Shown: positions 26,478 through 36,273, counted from the first letter of the stretch. The stretch: 47,600 nucleotides of DNA from Acidimicrobiaceae bacterium (GCA_003132305.1 PKXJ01000032.1:1-47600), one strand, 5' to 3'. A program made the numbers and translations. Notes: generated from the letters alone by a model not told the origin.

Positions 26478-27415
26478 GCGAAGAGCAAGAACAGCGCACG
26501 CCCGTCTCGCTCAGTGGTCTTAGTGCCGACGACCCTCGTCTCCAACCGGCGGCGAAAAATCCCAAGACCGTCGAGCGCGTCATCGCGATTACCTTTGTCC
26601 TCGGGACGCTCTTCTTTGCGGGCTTTGGCGCGCTTTTTTGGGTTGACGCGAAACCCTGGACGCTCGGCGCGACGTTGGGCGCCGGCATGTTCTTTGTGGG
26701 CGTCGGTCTCGTCGCGTGGGGTAAGTACCTCATGCCGAGAGGCCCCTTCGTCGAAGAGCGTCACGTACTGGCCAACTCCGACGCCGATCGCGACGCGTTC
26801 GCCGCGGTCATTGTCGAACGTGGTGGTGTCGTGGTCAAGCGTCGAAAGATGCTCGCTGGTCTCGCCGGTGGGGGACTCGGCATCTTTAGCCTCGTGGCGC
26901 TCTTTCCCCTCGTGCGCAGCCTCGGACCACTGCCCAAGGGCACGCTCTTTCACACCGACTGGCAGAAGGGTTCCTACGCGGTCGACCAGAACGGTCGACG
27001 CGTCAACGTGGGCGACCTCGCCGTCGGCTCGATCATGACCGTCTTTCCCGAAGGGACCCAGGACTCCGATCGCGGTCAGGCGGTGGACCAGACAGTGCTG
27101 ATTCGCATTTCGAACCAAAACTTCACGACCCAAAAGGGTCGTGAGACGTGGGGACCCATGGGCTACGTCGCCTACTCCAAGGTCTGCACGCACTTGGGAT
27201 GCCCGGTGGGCCTTTACGAACAACAACTGCAGCTTCTCGTGTGTCCCTGTCACCAATCAATGTTCAACGTCACCAACGGGGCGATTCCGCAGTTCGGACC
27301 GGCGCCACGGCCCCTGCCACAGTTGCCGCTCTACTTCGACGCGAGCGGCAACCTTCGTTCCCAGGCCGACTACGACCAGCCCGTCGGGCCCGGATTCTGG
27401 GAGCGCCACTCGTGA
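26474..27415 (+). CDS. qcrA: Rieske iron-sulfur subunit of the bc1 complex
   Basis: A 313-residue Rieske protein. Three hydrophobic helices lie in the N-terminal half (about residues 35-57, 61-85 and 130-155), the actinobacterial arrangement. The [2Fe-2S] motifs are CTHLGCPVG near residue 237 and CPCHQSMF near residue 257, with two Cys and two His ligands. The GTG start overlaps the qcrC stop, and the stop overlaps the qcrB start by 4 bases, so all three bc1 subunits are translationally coupled. Confidence 0.97.
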   Translation: MSEEQEQRTPVSLSGLSADDPRLQPAAKNPKTVERVIAITFVLGTLFFAGFGALFWVDAKPWTLGATLGAGMFFVGVGLVAWGKYLMPRGPFVEERHVLANSDADRDAFAAVIVERGGVVVKRRKMLAGLAGGGLGIFSLVALFPLVRSLGPLPKGTLFHTDWQKGSYAVDQNGRRVNVGDLAVGSIMTVFPEGTQDSDRGQAVDQTVLIRISNQNFTTQKGRETWGPMGYVAYSKVCTHLGCPVGLYEQQLQLLVCPCHQSMFNVTNGAIPQFGPAPRPLPQLPLYFDASGNLRSQADYDQPVGPGFWERHS

Positions 27416-28950
27416 GTGACGCGGCGGCGACCAACAAGCGCGCGCAGCGCCAGGCCCAGGGACGCTACGGCATGATCGGCAAGACGCTCAACGAGCTCGA
27501 CGATCGTCTGGGTATCGCCAAGGGTGGGCGCACCTTCATGGACAAGATCTTCCCCGACCACTGGTCGTTCATGCTCGGCGAGATCGCGCTCTACTCCTTC
27601 GTGATTATTATGGTTACTGGAGTCTTTCTCACCTTCTACTTCATACCCAGTTCGGCCCTCGTGACGTACCACGGCTCGTACCTTCCCCTCGATGGCCAAA
27701 AGGTCACGCAGGCCTTTTCGTCGACGGTGAACATATCCTTCGCGGTACGCGGCGGCCTCTTGATGCGTCAGATGCACCACTGGTCGTGCGACATCTTCGT
27801 CGGCGCCATCGTCGTGCACATGGCGCGCGTCTTTTTCACCGGCGCGTTCCGTAAGCCCCGCGAACTCAACTGGACTATTGGTCTCACGCTGTTGATCCTG
27901 GCGATCGGCAACGGGTTCTTCGGCTATTCATTGCCCGACGACTTGGTCTCGGGTACGGGTATTCGCATCGCGTACTCGATCATGGAGTCGATCCCCTTCG
28001 TCGGCACGTACATGGCGTTCTTCATCTTCGGCGGCAACTTCCCGGGTACGTCCACCATTCCGCGCTTCTTCATCTTGCACGTGTTGATCCTGCCCCTCGT
28101 CATTCTCGGACTCCTCGGCGCGCACCTCTTCTTACTCGTGCGCCAAAAGCACACGCAGTTCCCGGGTAGGGGCCGAACCGAGAAGAACGTCGTGGGCTCG
28201 CCGATGTTCCCGGTGTTCATGGCCAAGACCACGGGCTTTCTCTTTATCGTGAGCGGCATCACGGCACTACTCGGGGCGTTCGCCCAGGTCAACCCGATCT
28301 GGCAGTTCGGTCCCTACGACGCGGCGCGCATCTCCTACGCCGTGCAACCCGACTGGTACATGGGATTTCTCGACGGGGCGCTTCGAATATTCCCGTCGTG
28401 GTCGTTCATGGCCTTCGGCCATACAATCCCGCTCGAGGTCACCATTCCCGCGGTGATCTTCCCGGGCATCATCTTTAATATTGCCTACCTCTGGCCGATG
28501 TTGGAGCGAAAGTTCACCAAGGACAACGAGATACACCACCTCTTGGACCGGCCGAGTGATCGACCCAAGCGCACCGCGGCCGGCGTCACCGTGTTGGTGA
28601 TGCTCTCGATGCTCCACATCGCGAGTTCCACCGACGTCATCGCGAACTTCTTTCACCTCTCGCTCAACGCGGTGCTGTGGGGGATGCGGATCTTGACCGT
28701 CATTTTGCCCATCGTGGCCTACCCGCTCACCTACAAGCTCTGTAAGGAGCTGCAGGGCGTTAGGGGTGCGGGCAAGCGTAAGACCCCCAACATCGTCTCG
28801 CGCACCGCCGAAGGTGCGTACGTCGCCACGCCCACGCCGGCCTACGGCGAAGACGTGGGTCACGAACTCGAGGCGACGCCGGTGCCCGCGTACATCGAAA
28901 GTGAGCCCGAAGAGCCCCTCGAGAGCGGCGTTCGAACCGTCGATCGCTAA
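27412..28950 (+). CDS. qcrB: Cytochrome b subunit of the bc1 complex
   Basis: A 512-residue, multi-helix subunit that carries two b haems and the quinol sites. Haem ligand histidines appear in RQMHHWSCDIFVGAIVVHMA and in FFILHVLIL / LLGAHLFLLV. The Qo-site tetrapeptide is PDWY (in VQPDWYMGF), the form common in Gram-positive bacteria instead of PEWY. A hydrophilic C-terminal tail of about 60 residues follows the last helix. The GTG at 27412 overlaps the qcrA stop; the longer open frame upstream lies inside qcrA. It completes the ctaE-qcrCAB cluster. Confidence 0.96.
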   Translation: MSDAAATNKRAQRQAQGRYGMIGKTLNELDDRLGIAKGGRTFMDKIFPDHWSFMLGEIALYSFVIIMVTGVFLTFYFIPSSALVTYHGSYLPLDGQKVTQAFSSTVNISFAVRGGLLMRQMHHWSCDIFVGAIVVHMARVFFTGAFRKPRELNWTIGLTLLILAIGNGFFGYSLPDDLVSGTGIRIAYSIMESIPFVGTYMAFFIFGGNFPGTSTIPRFFILHVLILPLVILGLLGAHLFLLVRQKHTQFPGRGRTEKNVVGSPMFPVFMAKTTGFLFIVSGITALLGAFAQVNPIWQFGPYDAARISYAVQPDWYMGFLDGALRIFPSWSFMAFGHTIPLEVTIPAVIFPGIIFNIAYLWPMLERKFTKDNEIHHLLDRPSDRPKRTAAGVTVLVMLSMLHIASSTDVIANFFHLSLNAVLWGMRILTVILPIVAYPLTYKLCKELQGVRGAGKRKTPNIVSRTAEGAYVATPTPAYGEDVGHELEATPVPAYIESEPEEPLESGVRTVDR

Positions 28951-28967
28951 CGAGAGTCAACGAATTG

Positions 28968-28989
28968 ACGAAGATGGCGAACTCTTCGT
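28968..28989. repeat. Small inverted repeat downstream of qcrB
   Basis: ACGAAGA (28968-28974) and TCTTCGT (28983-28989) form a 7-bp stem with an 8-base loop, 18 bases after the qcrB stop. It could be a weak terminator without a T-run, or part of the leader of the hut operon. Confidence 0.35.
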
Positions 28990-29008
28990 GAGCGTTCAGC
29001 GCGCTAAC

Positions 29009-29027
29009 GCCCATGCCTAACATGGGC
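29009..29027. promoter_or_regulatory. Perfect inverted repeat over the hutG start codon
   Basis: GCCCATG (29009-29015) and CATGGGC (29021-29027) pair perfectly around CCTAA. Both candidate ATG codons of hutG (29013 and 29022) lie in the arms. In RNA the stem would hide the start; in DNA it could be an operator. No strong ribosome site precedes it. Confidence 0.5.
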
Positions 29028-29939
29028 TTCGTGGCACCAGCGCGTGATACTAAGTGGCCCTCGGCGGCCACGTTGCTGCACGCGCAGCCCGTCGTCGGTC
29101 GACGAAACGTCGCGCTGCTCGGGGTGTCCACGTTCGCCACGTCCGTGTCCATGCGATCGGCGTCGAGCACGCCCGCGGCGATCCGAGACGCGTTGGAGCG
29201 CTATTCGACGTGGTCGTTTGAAGACCGCGTCGATCTCGCCGACAGAGTGGCCGTCGTTGACTACGGCGACGTCGAGGACCCCGACGGCGACGGAGGAAGC
29301 GCGCGCGTCGCCCGGGCCCTTGCGGGAGTTTCCACGGACGCCGAACTGACGATCGTGCTCGGTGGTGACAACGCCGCGACCTGGCACGCGCTGCGCGCGC
29401 TCGCGAGCGACTCTTTTAGCGACTACGGACTGATCACGCTCGACGCGCACTTAGACCTGCGCGACGGTCGCTCGAATGGCTCGCCGGTTCGCCAACTCCT
29501 CGATGAGGGGCTCGATCCCCACCACGTCGTGCAGGTCGGACTCGCTGACTTCTCCAACTCCGCGCCCTACGCCCGAGGCGCCCTCGAGGCGGGCGTCACG
29601 ATCATTGGACGCGACGCTTTTCGTCGAGAGGACGTGGCGTCGATCGCGAAGCGAGCCCTCGAGGTCGCCGGCGGTGACGGTCGCAAGGTCTACGTCGACA
29701 TCGATCTCGACGTGGCCGATCGCTCCGTCGCGCCGGGATGTCCCGCGGCCGCGCCCGGGGGACTGAGCGCCGACGAAATACGCACGTTCGTGCGCGAAGT
29801 GGCCTCGTCGACGTCAGTGGTCGCGATCGACTTCACGGAGATCGACGCGGAACAAGACGGCATCGACCGGCGAACCATCCGTTTGGCCGCGCTCTTAGTA
29901 CTCGAAACGCTCGCGGGCGTGCAAAGGAGATCGGCGTGA
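29013..29939 (+). CDS. hutG: Formimidoylglutamase-like ureohydrolase
   Basis: A 308-residue member of the arginase/agmatinase family. In the hut operon it is expected to hydrolyse N-formimino-L-glutamate to glutamate and formamide. Metal-site motifs are DAHLD at residues 144-148 and DIDLDVAD from 229. The first metal motif reads GGDN at 117-120, with Asn120 in place of the usual His of GGDHS, which I recall also occurs in some formiminoglutamases. ATG at 29013 or 29022 could be the start; both are inside a perfect inverted repeat. It is the first gene of the operon and overlaps hutH by 4 bases. Confidence 0.85.
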   Translation: MPNMGFVAPARDTKWPSAATLLHAQPVVGRRNVALLGVSTFATSVSMRSASSTPAAIRDALERYSTWSFEDRVDLADRVAVVDYGDVEDPDGDGGSARVARALAGVSTDAELTIVLGGDNAATWHALRALASDSFSDYGLITLDAHLDLRDGRSNGSPVRQLLDEGLDPHHVVQVGLADFSNSAPYARGALEAGVTIIGRDAFRREDVASIAKRALEVAGGDGRKVYVDIDLDVADRSVAPGCPAAAPGGLSADEIRTFVREVASSTSVVAIDFTEIDAEQDGIDRRTIRLAALLVLETLAGVQRRSA

Positions 29940-31465
29940 CCATCATCGTAGGGATTGAACCTCTCACGAGGGCGCAGTTGATCGCCGCCGCGCGCCTTTT
30001 CGAGCCGGTCGCCATCAGTGACGAGGTGCTGAGTCGACTCACGCTTCAACGTGCCGCCATCGACGTGCTCGTGAAGAGCGGCGAGCCGATCTACGGCCTC
30101 TCGACGGGCTTTGGTTCGCTCGCGACGACGTCGATCTTGCCCGAGCAGCGCCAGGACCTTCAGCGATCGCTCATACGCTCCCACGCCGCGGGCGTGGGAC
30201 CCGAAGTCGAGACCGAGGTCGTTCGAGCGATGATGGTCTCTCGACTCACGAATCTCTGCAGTGGCGTGTCGGGTGTTCGCACCTCGACGGCCGAGGCGTA
30301 CGCCGCACTTTTGAACTCGGGCATCACGCCCATCGTGCACGAGTTCGGGTCACTGGGCTGTTCGGGTGATCTCGCACCGCTCGCGCACGTCGCGCTCGCG
30401 CTCATGGGCGAAGGCGACGTGCGTGACGCCGGGGGAGCCCGTCGCCGAGCCATCGACGCGTTGGCCGACGCGGGACTCACGCCGGTGGTACTCGCGGAAA
30501 AAGAAGGACTCGCCCTCATCAACGGGACGGACGGCATGCTGGGACAGCTCGTGCTGGCCCTCGACGACGGTTCGGCGCTGATGCAACAGATGGACCTGGC
30601 GGCCGCGATGTCGATCCAGGCCCTGCGCGGGACCGACCACGTGTTTCTCGCCGAGATCCACGCCCTGCGGCCCCACCCCGGTCAACTCGCGAGCGCGGAG
30701 AATCTGGCGGCACTTCTCAGGGATTCTGAGATCGTGGACGATCACGTCGACGATTTCTCCCAGGTGCAAGACGCCTACTCGCTTCGTTGCGCCCCCCAAG
30801 TGCACGGCGCGGCGCGCGACACGTTCAGCTACGCCGCGGGCGTCGCCGACATCGAGCTGGCCGCGGCCATCGACAACCCCTCGGTGCTATCCGACGGCTC
30901 CTTGGTCTCGAACGGTAACTTTCACGGCGCGCCCATTGGCTACGCGCTCGACTTTCTCGCCATTGCCCTCGCGGACGTCGCCTCGATGTCCGAGCGCCGC
31001 ACGGACCGGCTGCTCGACGTGAATCGCAGTTTCGGCCTGCCGCCATTTCTTGCGCACGAGGCCGGCGTGGACTCGGGTCTCATGATCGCCCAGTACGCTC
31101 AGGCCGCGCTCGTCACTGAGATGAAGCGTCTGGCCTCGCCAGCGAGCGTCGACTCCATACCCTCGTCGGGCATGCAGGAAGACCACGTCTCGATGGGTTG
31201 GCACGCCGCGAGAAAACTTCGCAAGTCGCTCGAGGCCTTTCGCGACGTCGTGGCGATCGAACTGCTCGCGAGCGCCCGCGCCCTGGCGCTTCGATCGCCG
31301 ATGAAACCCTCGCCGGTGACGGCCGCGATTAGCGATCGCGTGAACGCGCGCTCGGGGGGACCGGGCCACGACCGGTGGCTCTCGCCCGAAATCGCCGCGG
31401 TGAGTGAGCTAGTCGCGAGTCGCGAGCTACTCGAGACGGCGTCGCGTTACGTGACGTTGCACTAG
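29936..31465 (+). CDS. hutH: Histidine ammonia-lyase
   Basis: A 509-residue lyase that converts L-histidine to trans-urocanate and ammonia, the first step of histidine breakdown. The catalytic MIO cofactor forms by self-cyclisation of three residues; here they are Cys142-Ser143-Gly144 in [14 protein letters not shown], with Cys in place of the common Ala, a variant I believe is shared by other actinobacteria. Other signatures are [11 protein letters not shown] with the active-site Tyr, and [14 protein letters not shown]. The GTG start has AAAGGAG 6 bases upstream and overlaps hutG by 4 bases. A longer frame upstream is part of hutG. Confidence 0.96.
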   Translation: MTIIVGIEPLTRAQLIAAARLFEPVAISDEVLSRLTLQRAAIDVLVKSGEPIYGLSTGFGSLATTSILPEQRQDLQRSLIRSHAAGVGPEVETEVVRAMMVSRLTNLCSGVSGVRTSTAEAYAALLNSGITPIVHEFGSLGCSGDLAPLAHVALALMGEGDVRDAGGARRRAIDALADAGLTPVVLAEKEGLALINGTDGMLGQLVLALDDGSALMQQMDLAAAMSIQALRGTDHVFLAEIHALRPHPGQLASAENLAALLRDSEIVDDHVDDFSQVQDAYSLRCAPQVHGAARDTFSYAAGVADIELAAAIDNPSVLSDGSLVSNGNFHGAPIGYALDFLAIALADVASMSERRTDRLLDVNRSFGLPPFLAHEAGVDSGLMIAQYAQAALVTEMKRLASPASVDSIPSSGMQEDHVSMGWHAARKLRKSLEAFRDVVAIELLASARALALRSPMKPSPVTAAISDRVNARSGGPGHDRWLSPEIAAVSELVASRELLETASRYVTLH

Positions 31466-31479
31466 GCGAAGGAGATCCC

Positions 31480-33138
31480 ATGGAAGGTGCCCGTCCCGTT
31501 CGAGCCGCGAGAGGAACTTCGATCAGCGCGCTCGGCTGGCCCCAAGAGGCGGCCCTTCGCATGTTGCAGAACAACCTCGATCCCGAGGTCGCCGAACGCC
31601 CCGACGACCTCGTGGTCTACGGCGGCACGGGGCGCGCGGCGCGTGACTGGCGAAGTTTTGACGCGCTCATTCGAACGCTCACGACCCTGAAGGCCGACGA
31701 GACCATGTTGGTCCAGTCCGGTCGGCCCGTCGGGGTCCTGCAGACCCACGAGTGGGCGCCGCGCGTGTTGATCGCTAATTCGAACCTGGTGCCGGACTGG
31801 GCGACGTGGCCCGAGTTTCGCCGTCTTGAAGCGCTCGGTCTCACCATGTACGCCCAGATGACCGCGGGCTCGTGGATCTACATCGGGACTCAGGGAATCC
31901 TCCAGGGCACCTACGAGACCTTTGCCGCCATCGCCACCAAGCGATTCGGTGGCACGTTGGCGGGTACGTTGACGCTGACCAGTGGCGCCGGCGGCATGGG
32001 CGGCGCGCAGCCCCTCGCGGTCACGATGAACGACGGCGTGTGTCTTTGCGTGGACGTGGACCCGACGCGCCTGCAACGGCGCGTCGATCAGCGTTACCTC
32101 GATGAGTGGACCGACGATCTCGACGACGCCCTCGCTCGCGTGGGCCAAGCCAAGAAGGACCGCGAAGCACTGAGCGTGGGGCTACTCGGCAACGCCGCGA
32201 CGATCCTGCCCGAGATCCTCCGACGTGGCGTCGACGTCGACATCGTCACCGATCAGACGTCCGCGCACGATCCGCTCAGTTACCTGCCAGAAGGGATCGA
32301 TCTGGGTGATTGGCACGACTACGCCGAGAAGAAGCCCGAGGAGTTCACCGATCGCGCCCGTGAGTCGATCGTGCGCCACGTCGAGGCGATGGTGGGCTTT
32401 CTCGATAACGGCGCCGAGGTCTTTGACTACGGCAACTCGCTACGCGGCGAGGCCCAGCTCGGCGGCTACCCACGGGCCTTTGCGTACCCGGGCTTCGTGC
32501 CGGCGTACATTCGCCCGCTCTTCTGTGAGGGCAAAGGCCCCTTCCGTTGGGCCGCGCTCTCGGGTGATCCTGGCGACATCGCCGCGACCGATAAGGCCGT
32601 GCTCGATCTCTTTCCCGAGAACGATCTCCTTCGTCGCTGGATCACGAAGGCCCAAGACCGGGTGGCCTTCCAGGGACTGCCAGCGCGCATCTGTTGGCTG
32701 GGCTATCAGGAAAGGGACAAGGCTGGCGTGGCCTTTAACGAACTCGTGGCCTCCGGCGCCGTCAAGGCGCCCCTCGTCATTGGTCGCGATCACCTCGACA
32801 GTGGTTCGGTTGCGTCGCCCTACCGTGAGACCGAAGCGATGCTCGACGGCTCGGACGCCATCGCCGACTGGCCGTTACTGAACGCACTCGTGAACACGGC
32901 GTCGGGGGCGTCGTGGGTGTCCATACATCACGGCGGCGGCGTCGGTATCGGGCGCTCCATTCACGCGGGTCAGGTCTGTGTCGCCGACGGGACCGTGTTA
33001 GCGGGCGAGAAACTTCGCCGGGTCCTCACGAACGACCCCGCGACGGGCGTACTGCGCCACGTGGACGCCGGTTACGAGATCGCGGACGAGACGGCCGAAA
33101 GAACGGGGCTGCGCATACCCATGCGCGAGGTTGAATGA
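31480..33138 (+). CDS. hutU: Urocanate hydratase
   Basis: A 552-residue NAD-dependent urocanase, the second enzyme of histidine degradation, giving imidazolone propionate. Typical features are the opening [21 protein letters not shown], the [12 protein letters not shown] segment, the glycine-rich [16 protein letters not shown] for tightly bound NAD, and the active-site Cys405 in [15 protein letters not shown]. The start is preceded by AAGGAG. It lies 14 bases after hutH and overlaps hutI by 4 bases. Confidence 0.97.
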   Translation: MEGARPVRAARGTSISALGWPQEAALRMLQNNLDPEVAERPDDLVVYGGTGRAARDWRSFDALIRTLTTLKADETMLVQSGRPVGVLQTHEWAPRVLIANSNLVPDWATWPEFRRLEALGLTMYAQMTAGSWIYIGTQGILQGTYETFAAIATKRFGGTLAGTLTLTSGAGGMGGAQPLAVTMNDGVCLCVDVDPTRLQRRVDQRYLDEWTDDLDDALARVGQAKKDREALSVGLLGNAATILPEILRRGVDVDIVTDQTSAHDPLSYLPEGIDLGDWHDYAEKKPEEFTDRARESIVRHVEAMVGFLDNGAEVFDYGNSLRGEAQLGGYPRAFAYPGFVPAYIRPLFCEGKGPFRWAALSGDPGDIAATDKAVLDLFPENDLLRRWITKAQDRVAFQGLPARICWLGYQERDKAGVAFNELVASGAVKAPLVIGRDHLDSGSVASPYRETEAMLDGSDAIADWPLLNALVNTASGASWVSIHHGGGVGIGRSIHAGQVCVADGTVLAGEKLRRVLTNDPATGVLRHVDAGYEIADETAERTGLRIPMREVE

Positions 33139-34301
33139 CCACGCGCGTGCTCAAACACATCAGCGAGCTGACGACGAATGATCCCTCCCTCGGCGACGAA
33201 AGCGCACTCGGTCGACTCTTCGACGCGGCGTTCGTCTTTGACGACGACCAGGTGCTCTGGGTGGGACCGAGCAGCGACGCGCCCGACGCCGACGAAGAGA
33301 TCGACGCGGGCGACTGCGCGGTCGTGCCGGGCTTCGTTGATTCGCACACCCACCTCGTCTTTGCCGGAGAACGAAGTGACGAGTTCGAGGCTCGCATGGC
33401 GGGCGTGCACTACGACGGCGGGGGAATAGCGCGCACGGTCTCGGCGTCGCGCGCGGCGACACTCGACGACCTTCGTCGAGGCACGCAAAAACGTATCGCC
33501 GAACTCTTCACCGGTGGCGTCACGACCGTCGAGATCAAGTCCGGCTACGAGTTAACGACCGAAGGGGAATCGCGTGAGCTCGAGGTGGCGCGCGAGTTCA
33601 GTGATGAAGTGACCTGGCTCGGCGCGCACGTCGTTCCACCAGAGTTCACGAACAATCGAGAGGGCTACGTTGAACTCTTGAAGTCATCGATGCTCGACGC
33701 GTGCGCGCCACTAGCGAAGTGGGCTGACGTCTTCTGTGACCGCGGCGCCTTCAGCGTCGACGAAGCGCGCGAGGTACTGACGTGCGCGCGAGCGAAGGGT
33801 CTCGCGCCACGCCTACACGCCAATCAACTGGCCCACAGCGGCGCGATCGCGCTCGCGGTCGAACTGGACTGTGCCAGTGTCGATCACTGCACGTACCTGG
33901 ACGACCACGACATCGATCTCTTGAGCGCGTCGGCCACCGTCGCCACGCTGTTGCCCGGCGCAGAGTTCTCGACCCGTTCGCCCTACCCGTCGGCTCGTCG
34001 TTTGCTCGACGCCGGGGTTAGTGTGGCGCTCGCGACGGACTGCAACCCCGGATCGTCCTACGTGACGAGCATGGCCTTCGTCATCGCGTTGGCGGTGAGA
34101 GAGATGGCCATGAGTGTGGACGAGGCGCTCTTCGCGAGTACCAAAGGCGGCGCGCTCGCGCTTCGACGTGGCGACATTGGACATCTCGGTATTGGCGCAC
34201 GCGCCGACTTCGCCATCCTTGACGCTCCTCGCGCGGCCCACCTGGCCTATCGACCGGGTGGCAACGTGGTCGCGACGACGCGTTCGTCATCGCGCGATTG
34301 A
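33135..34301 (+). CDS. hutI: Imidazolonepropionase
   Basis: A 388-residue amidohydrolase that opens imidazolone propionate to N-formimino-L-glutamate. The metal motif HxH is in [16 protein letters not shown]. Further conserved positions are the Glu in [11 protein letters not shown], His in GAHVVPPEF, His in [11 protein letters not shown] and Asp in [15 protein letters not shown]. The start overlaps the hutU stop (ATGA). It is the last gene of the hut operon. The product would then go to HutG or, in principle, to the formiminotransferase encoded at 41429-42244. Confidence 0.96.
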   Translation: MTTRVLKHISELTTNDPSLGDESALGRLFDAAFVFDDDQVLWVGPSSDAPDADEEIDAGDCAVVPGFVDSHTHLVFAGERSDEFEARMAGVHYDGGGIARTVSASRAATLDDLRRGTQKRIAELFTGGVTTVEIKSGYELTTEGESRELEVAREFSDEVTWLGAHVVPPEFTNNREGYVELLKSSMLDACAPLAKWADVFCDRGAFSVDEAREVLTCARAKGLAPRLHANQLAHSGAIALAVELDCASVDHCTYLDDHDIDLLSASATVATLLPGAEFSTRSPYPSARRLLDAGVSVALATDCNPGSSYVTSMAFVIALAVREMAMSVDEALFASTKGGALALRRGDIGHLGIGARADFAILDAPRAAHLAYRPGGNVVATTRSSSRD

Positions 34302-34334
34302 AGAGCTGACGTTTCAAAGGCTGCGGGCGAACTG

Positions 34335-34547
34335 TTAAGACGCCTTGTCAATTCTGACGTCGCCCGAAACGGTATGGACCTTGATGAAGATCACTTCTTC
34401 GCCGCTACTCGCGTCACCAGTCGCGTCGAGGTCGATGTTCGTGCCCATGAACGGCACGGCTATGTTTGGTGTCGACGAGGAGGCCGCCGGGCTCTTGGTT
34501 GGCGTAAAACGCAACCACACGAACGTCGACGAAGACGTCAGTGTCAT
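34335..34547 (-). pseudogene. Possible C-terminal remnant of a beta-strand-repeat (DUF4097/LiaF-like) protein
   Basis: The minus strand holds a 70-codon frame rich in C or G at third positions. It ends in FIKVHTVSGDVRIDKAS, which looks like the end of a DUF4097- or LiaF-type beta-rich domain (compare the recurrent TVSGDVRI pattern). It lacks an upstream ribosome site and the rest of such a protein, so it may be a decayed fragment or a small gene of its own. The 359-bp gap around it (34302-34660) holds nothing else recognisable. Confidence 0.3.
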
Positions 34548-34660
34548 GAGCGAAACGATGGACTCAGAGTTTGCGATGGAGTGACCGCGTCGCTCGTGAA
34601 GTAACGATGGCGTTGGAAATGATTGCCTCGAAACTTTTGTAACGGGCCGTCGGTGCGGCC

Positions 34661-35596
34661 TTACTCTGACGAAGGTGGCGTTACGGGTGACGTCGCCGCC
34701 GGGGACTCTGCTGGCGCGGCGAGGCGTTCCACGGCGGCGTCGACTTCGCCCCCGATCAAGATGGCGAGACCAGTGAGATAGAGCCAGAAGATGAGTATCG
34801 CGACGCCGGCGAAAGCTCCGTAGGTCCGGCCGTACGAACCGAAATTGGACGTGTAGATGGAGAAGCCGAACGAGACGATCGCCCAGAGAGTCGTCGCGAT
34901 AAGAGCGCCCGGACTCATCCAGCGCCAGCGTCCCCGAGGGCGATTGGGAGCCAAGTAGTAGAGCAGCGTCATCAAGAAATTCATCAACGCGAGCGCGATG
35001 ACAAAGCGCACTACCGTCCACACGGCGCTGAACGCCGCACCCCCGATTGGCGCCGTTTCCTTGATGACGTTGCCCAACTGCGGACCAAAGATGATCAAGG
35101 CCGAAGCGGCGCTCCCGAACACGGTCGCGCCCAGCAGAAGTGGCACCGCCACCGCTCGCTTGCCGAGGAACGAGCGGTCCAGGGGGAGGTCGTACGCCAT
35201 GTCCAAACCCTCTTCGACGATCACCATTCCCGACGTGGCGCTCCACAGCGCCACCACGCACGCCACCACTGTGGCTATGAGGTCGGCGGCGGAGCGTTGC
35301 GTCGCGTGCGAGATCGCTCCCGTGAATACCTGCGCGGCTCCCGAGGGCAACGCTTTGGTCACGCCGTTGAGAAGATTGATCACCACGCTGCGCGGCACCG
35401 TGACGAGAGTGGCAATGCCCAGTAGGGCAATAATGATTGGGAAGATAGCGAGAAACCAGCGGTAGGCGAACGCGCCCGCGGCGATATTCACACGGTTCAT
35501 TTTCATGTGCGTCAACGTCGAGCGAAGAACTGGCCTCCCACCTCGAGAGAGCGTCTCGACTTCATCTTCCAATCGTTGACGCTGTTCTTCGATCAA
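34661..35596 (-). CDS. YihY/BrkB family integral membrane protein
   Basis: A 311-residue membrane protein with about six hydrophobic helices. The family pattern is clear: AAGAFAYRWFLAIFPIIIALLGI near the N-terminus, a Ser/Gly-rich central helix (VACVVALWSATSGMVIVEEGLD), and the late segment YGRTYGAFAGVAILIFWLYLTGLAILIGGEVDAA split across two helices. A charged N-terminal helix and a proline-rich tail flank the core. The transport function of the family is unsettled. The start codon is unsure: TTG at 35596 fits the frame but lacks a clear ribosome site. Confidence 0.85.
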   Translation of the reverse strand: MIEEQRQRLEDEVETLSRGGRPVLRSTLTHMKMNRVNIAAGAFAYRWFLAIFPIIIALLGIATLVTVPRSVVINLLNGVTKALPSGAAQVFTGAISHATQRSAADLIATVVACVVALWSATSGMVIVEEGLDMAYDLPLDRSFLGKRAVAVPLLLGATVFGSAASALIIFGPQLGNVIKETAPIGGAAFSAVWTVVRFVIALALMNFLMTLLYYLAPNRPRGRWRWMSPGALIATTLWAIVSFGFSIYTSNFGSYGRTYGAFAGVAILIFWLYLTGLAILIGGEVDAAVERLAAPAESPAATSPVTPPSSE

Positions 35597-36072
35597 GACG
35601 GACCGCGCTGAAGTCGACGGAGGAACGGTGACGCGCCCGGCGCCGCTGCCGTTAGGAGTTGCAACGATTCCATCGCACCGCTGACGGACGATACCTTCGC
35701 TGCTTCAACCTCGACGCACATAGTCCAAACAGTTAACACCATCTCGGGGTGAGCCCTACCGGCTGATCGAGTGACTTAGGCGATACTCATACGAACGTTC
35801 CCCGTCGCCCGCTTCGCGAGCGTGCAACGTCATCGACTCGCTCGCCTCGTCATCGCGGCGCGCCTAAGGTCGGCCTTGCGCTGGTCGGCCCGAGCGATCC
35901 GTTTCAACTGCCGGTCAACTTCCGCTTCACGTCGGACGAATAGTTTCAACGACCCTTCCCTGCTCGGTGGTTATCGCGCACAGGCGGGTACCGCACCTTC
36001 GTCACGTAACTTGCGTCACGAACACTTCCCGGAAACGAGCAACTACTTCGTGTCAGGAAACGCTGATTCTCT
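35597..36072. other. Intergenic region, about 480 bp, no confident gene
   Basis: No recognisable gene or RNA was found here. It presumably contains the promoter of the YihY gene on the minus strand. One weak candidate minus-strand micro-ORF (35830-35949) is listed separately. Confidence 0.6.
35830..35949 (-). CDS. Candidate micro-ORF, basic 39-residue peptide
   Basis: A TTG-initiated frame preceded by AGGGAAGGG encodes a strongly basic, probably helical 39-residue peptide (it includes REAEVDRQLKRIARADQRK). A stop lies just upstream in frame, so it is not a fragment of a longer frame. No family is recognised. The ribosome-like site is only 3 bases or so from the start, so this may be chance. 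Confidence 0.2.
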   Translation of the reverse strand: MKLFVRREAEVDRQLKRIARADQRKADLRRAAMTRRASR

Positions 36073-36162
36073 TCACTCCGCCGTGGTGATCTCAAACAGT
36101 TCGCGCACGAACGCCTCGAGCTGTCGTAAAAGCTCGAGCGACGTTAGGGGTGGTTCTGGCAC
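36073..36162 (-). CDS. Candidate micro-ORF, 29-residue amphipathic peptide
   Basis: A GTG start at 36162 is preceded by GGAAGGAG with 10-base spacing. The peptide is 29 residues with an amphipathic helix pattern (LTSLELLRQLEAFVRELFEI). The frame extends upstream to 36324, but that part runs through the 16-bp inverted repeat and the csbD end, so the short form is the likelier one. Function unknown. Confidence 0.3.
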   Translation of the reverse strand: MPEPPLTSLELLRQLEAFVRELFEITTAE

Positions 36163-36229
36163 GTGACGTGCGCTCCTTCCTCGGTGCAGTGCGCTGGGGG
36201 TGTCGGCGACGGTGTTCGCCGAGGTATCG

Positions 36230-36273
36230 CCGTCGACAGGGATCAGGGGGAGGCGCGTGATCCCTGTCGACGG
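36230..36273. repeat. Perfect 16-bp inverted repeat, possible terminator of csbD
   Basis: CCGTCGACAGGGATCA (36230-36245) and TGATCCCTGTCGACGG (36258-36273) are perfectly complementary around a 12-base loop. It starts 35 bases beyond the csbD stop on the minus strand. No T-run follows, so it may be a U-less terminator of the kind proposed in actinobacteria, or a binding site. Confidence 0.7.

Noticed and set aside
28320-28380. PDWY instead of PEWY in QcrB as an unusual active site
   Set aside because: PDWY is a known form in Gram-positive and actinobacterial cytochrome b proteins.
30313-30400. Cys-Ser-Gly instead of Ala-Ser-Gly at the HutH cofactor site as a novelty
   Set aside because: The change keeps the Ser-Gly needed for the cofactor, and I recall the same form in other actinobacterial histidine ammonia-lyases, so it is noted only in the gene entry.
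34335-35261. A 308-codon minus-strand frame overlapping the YihY gene
   Set aside because: The upstream two thirds is an out-of-frame shadow of the YihY gene on the same strand. Only its last 70 codons, outside that gene, look coding and were kept as a possible remnant.
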